64,000 nt of DNA from contig JAFUGS010000003.1 of NCBI GenBank assembly GCA_017469265.1, positions 43,639 through 107,638 on the forward strand, read 5' to 3'. This DNA is from Clostridia bacterium. Its GTDB lineage: Bacteria; Bacillota; Clostridia; Christensenellales; Aristaeellaceae. The notes beneath the pieces were generated by a model. It was not told the DNA's origin, did not search any database, and worked only from the letters and a program-made list of their open reading frames with translations. Both the position numbers and the translations under genes were made by a program. Below are positions 63,917 to 64,000 of this stretch, one piece after another. The number at the start of each line of letters is the position of its first letter. The first letter of the stretch is position 1.

Positions 63917-64000
63917 ATGAGCACGACGACCCTGTCGGAGCACATTGCAAGAGTGCTTCCCTGGCTGGATGAAAGCCAAAAACGGAAGTTCCTGGCATCC
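63917..64000 (+). CDS. Transposase N-terminus, truncated by window end
   Basis: Twenty-eight codons from ATG 63917 are visible: MSTTTLSEHIARVLPWLDES followed by QKRKFLAS. The opening, with LPWLDESQKRKFLAS, resembles the start of ISAzo13-type transposases, but too little is present to be sure. There is no Shine-Dalgarno sequence, because the ATG lies about 7 nt after the -10 box, so the mRNA may be leaderless. Confidence 0.45.
   Translation, partial: MSTTTLSEHIARVLPWLDESQKRKFLAS

Larger units (their letters stand above)
63860..64000 (+). mobile_element. Left end of an insertion sequence entering the window edge
   Basis: Sequence from about 63860 onward breaks the adhesin frame and carries an outward transposase promoter and start codon. 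The outer boundary and terminal repeat cannot be fixed with only one end visible. Confidence 0.55.

Overview
The window reads as chromosome from a GC-rich, anaerobe-type Bacillota (Clostridia sensu lato). A gut or rumen Christensenellales/Oscillospirales-like lineage is my inference from gene content and neighbourhoods: greA-lysS, murB-rapZ-whiA, rpsM-rpsK-rpsD-rpoA-rplQ, DegV, RecD2, AI-2E family exporter, GH3 glycosidase and Cna/pilin-type adhesin. No rRNA or CRISPR array is present. One tRNA was found.

Layout. 1-8.4 kb: 3' end of a uxaA-type sugar-acid dehydratase, degV and a PLP alpha-oxoamine synthase on the minus strand, a secreted NusG-II-domain protein, deoB, an unusual tRNA with an integrase/MFS gene graveyard beside it, an AI-2E transporter and a Nudix hydrolase. 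8.4-19.8 kb: a hybrid histidine kinase, then a mosaic in which an alkD-like gene and the lysS 3' tip are duplicated around a recD2 helicase (fused to a DEDDh exonuclease domain) and debris of IS21- and IS66-family elements. 18.3-23.2 kb: lysS, greA and the methionine transporter metQ, metN, metI. The MetQ protein appears circularly permuted. 23.4-28.5 kb: one minus-strand operon, rnz-uvrB followed by four small or uncharacterised, translationally coupled genes. 28.6-34.2 kb: a polar amino-acid ABC transporter, a C26 glutamine-amidotransferase-like hydrolase, and argG. 34.2-38.3 kb: rsmI-rsmH with an attached two-component system. 38.3-45.8 kb: GH3 glycosidase, a polytopic membrane protein, murB-rapZ-whiA and secG. 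45.9-49.7 kb: a GntR regulator, AlaX, a small overlapping gene and cca. 49.8-52.9 kb: ribosomal protein/rpoA operon. 53-59.9 kb: a small membrane protein, a GldF/GldG/DUF4340 cluster lacking its ATPase, an MFS transporter and 5-formyl-THF cyclo-ligase. 60-64 kb: a lower-GC accessory region with an autoregulated-looking XRE regulator, a large adhesin truncated at both ends, and the start of an IS transposase that interrupts it.

Most genes lie on the minus strand in short operons with ATGA overlaps. Promoters mostly match the vegetative -35/-10 pattern with 17-18 nt spacing, and Rho-independent terminators close most units. The most unusual points are the permuted MetQ, the RecD2-exonuclease fusion, the tRNA with an Arg-like body and a CUG anticodon, and the homologous duplication around recD2. 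All functional statements rest on reading the sequence and remembered family motifs; no searches were run.
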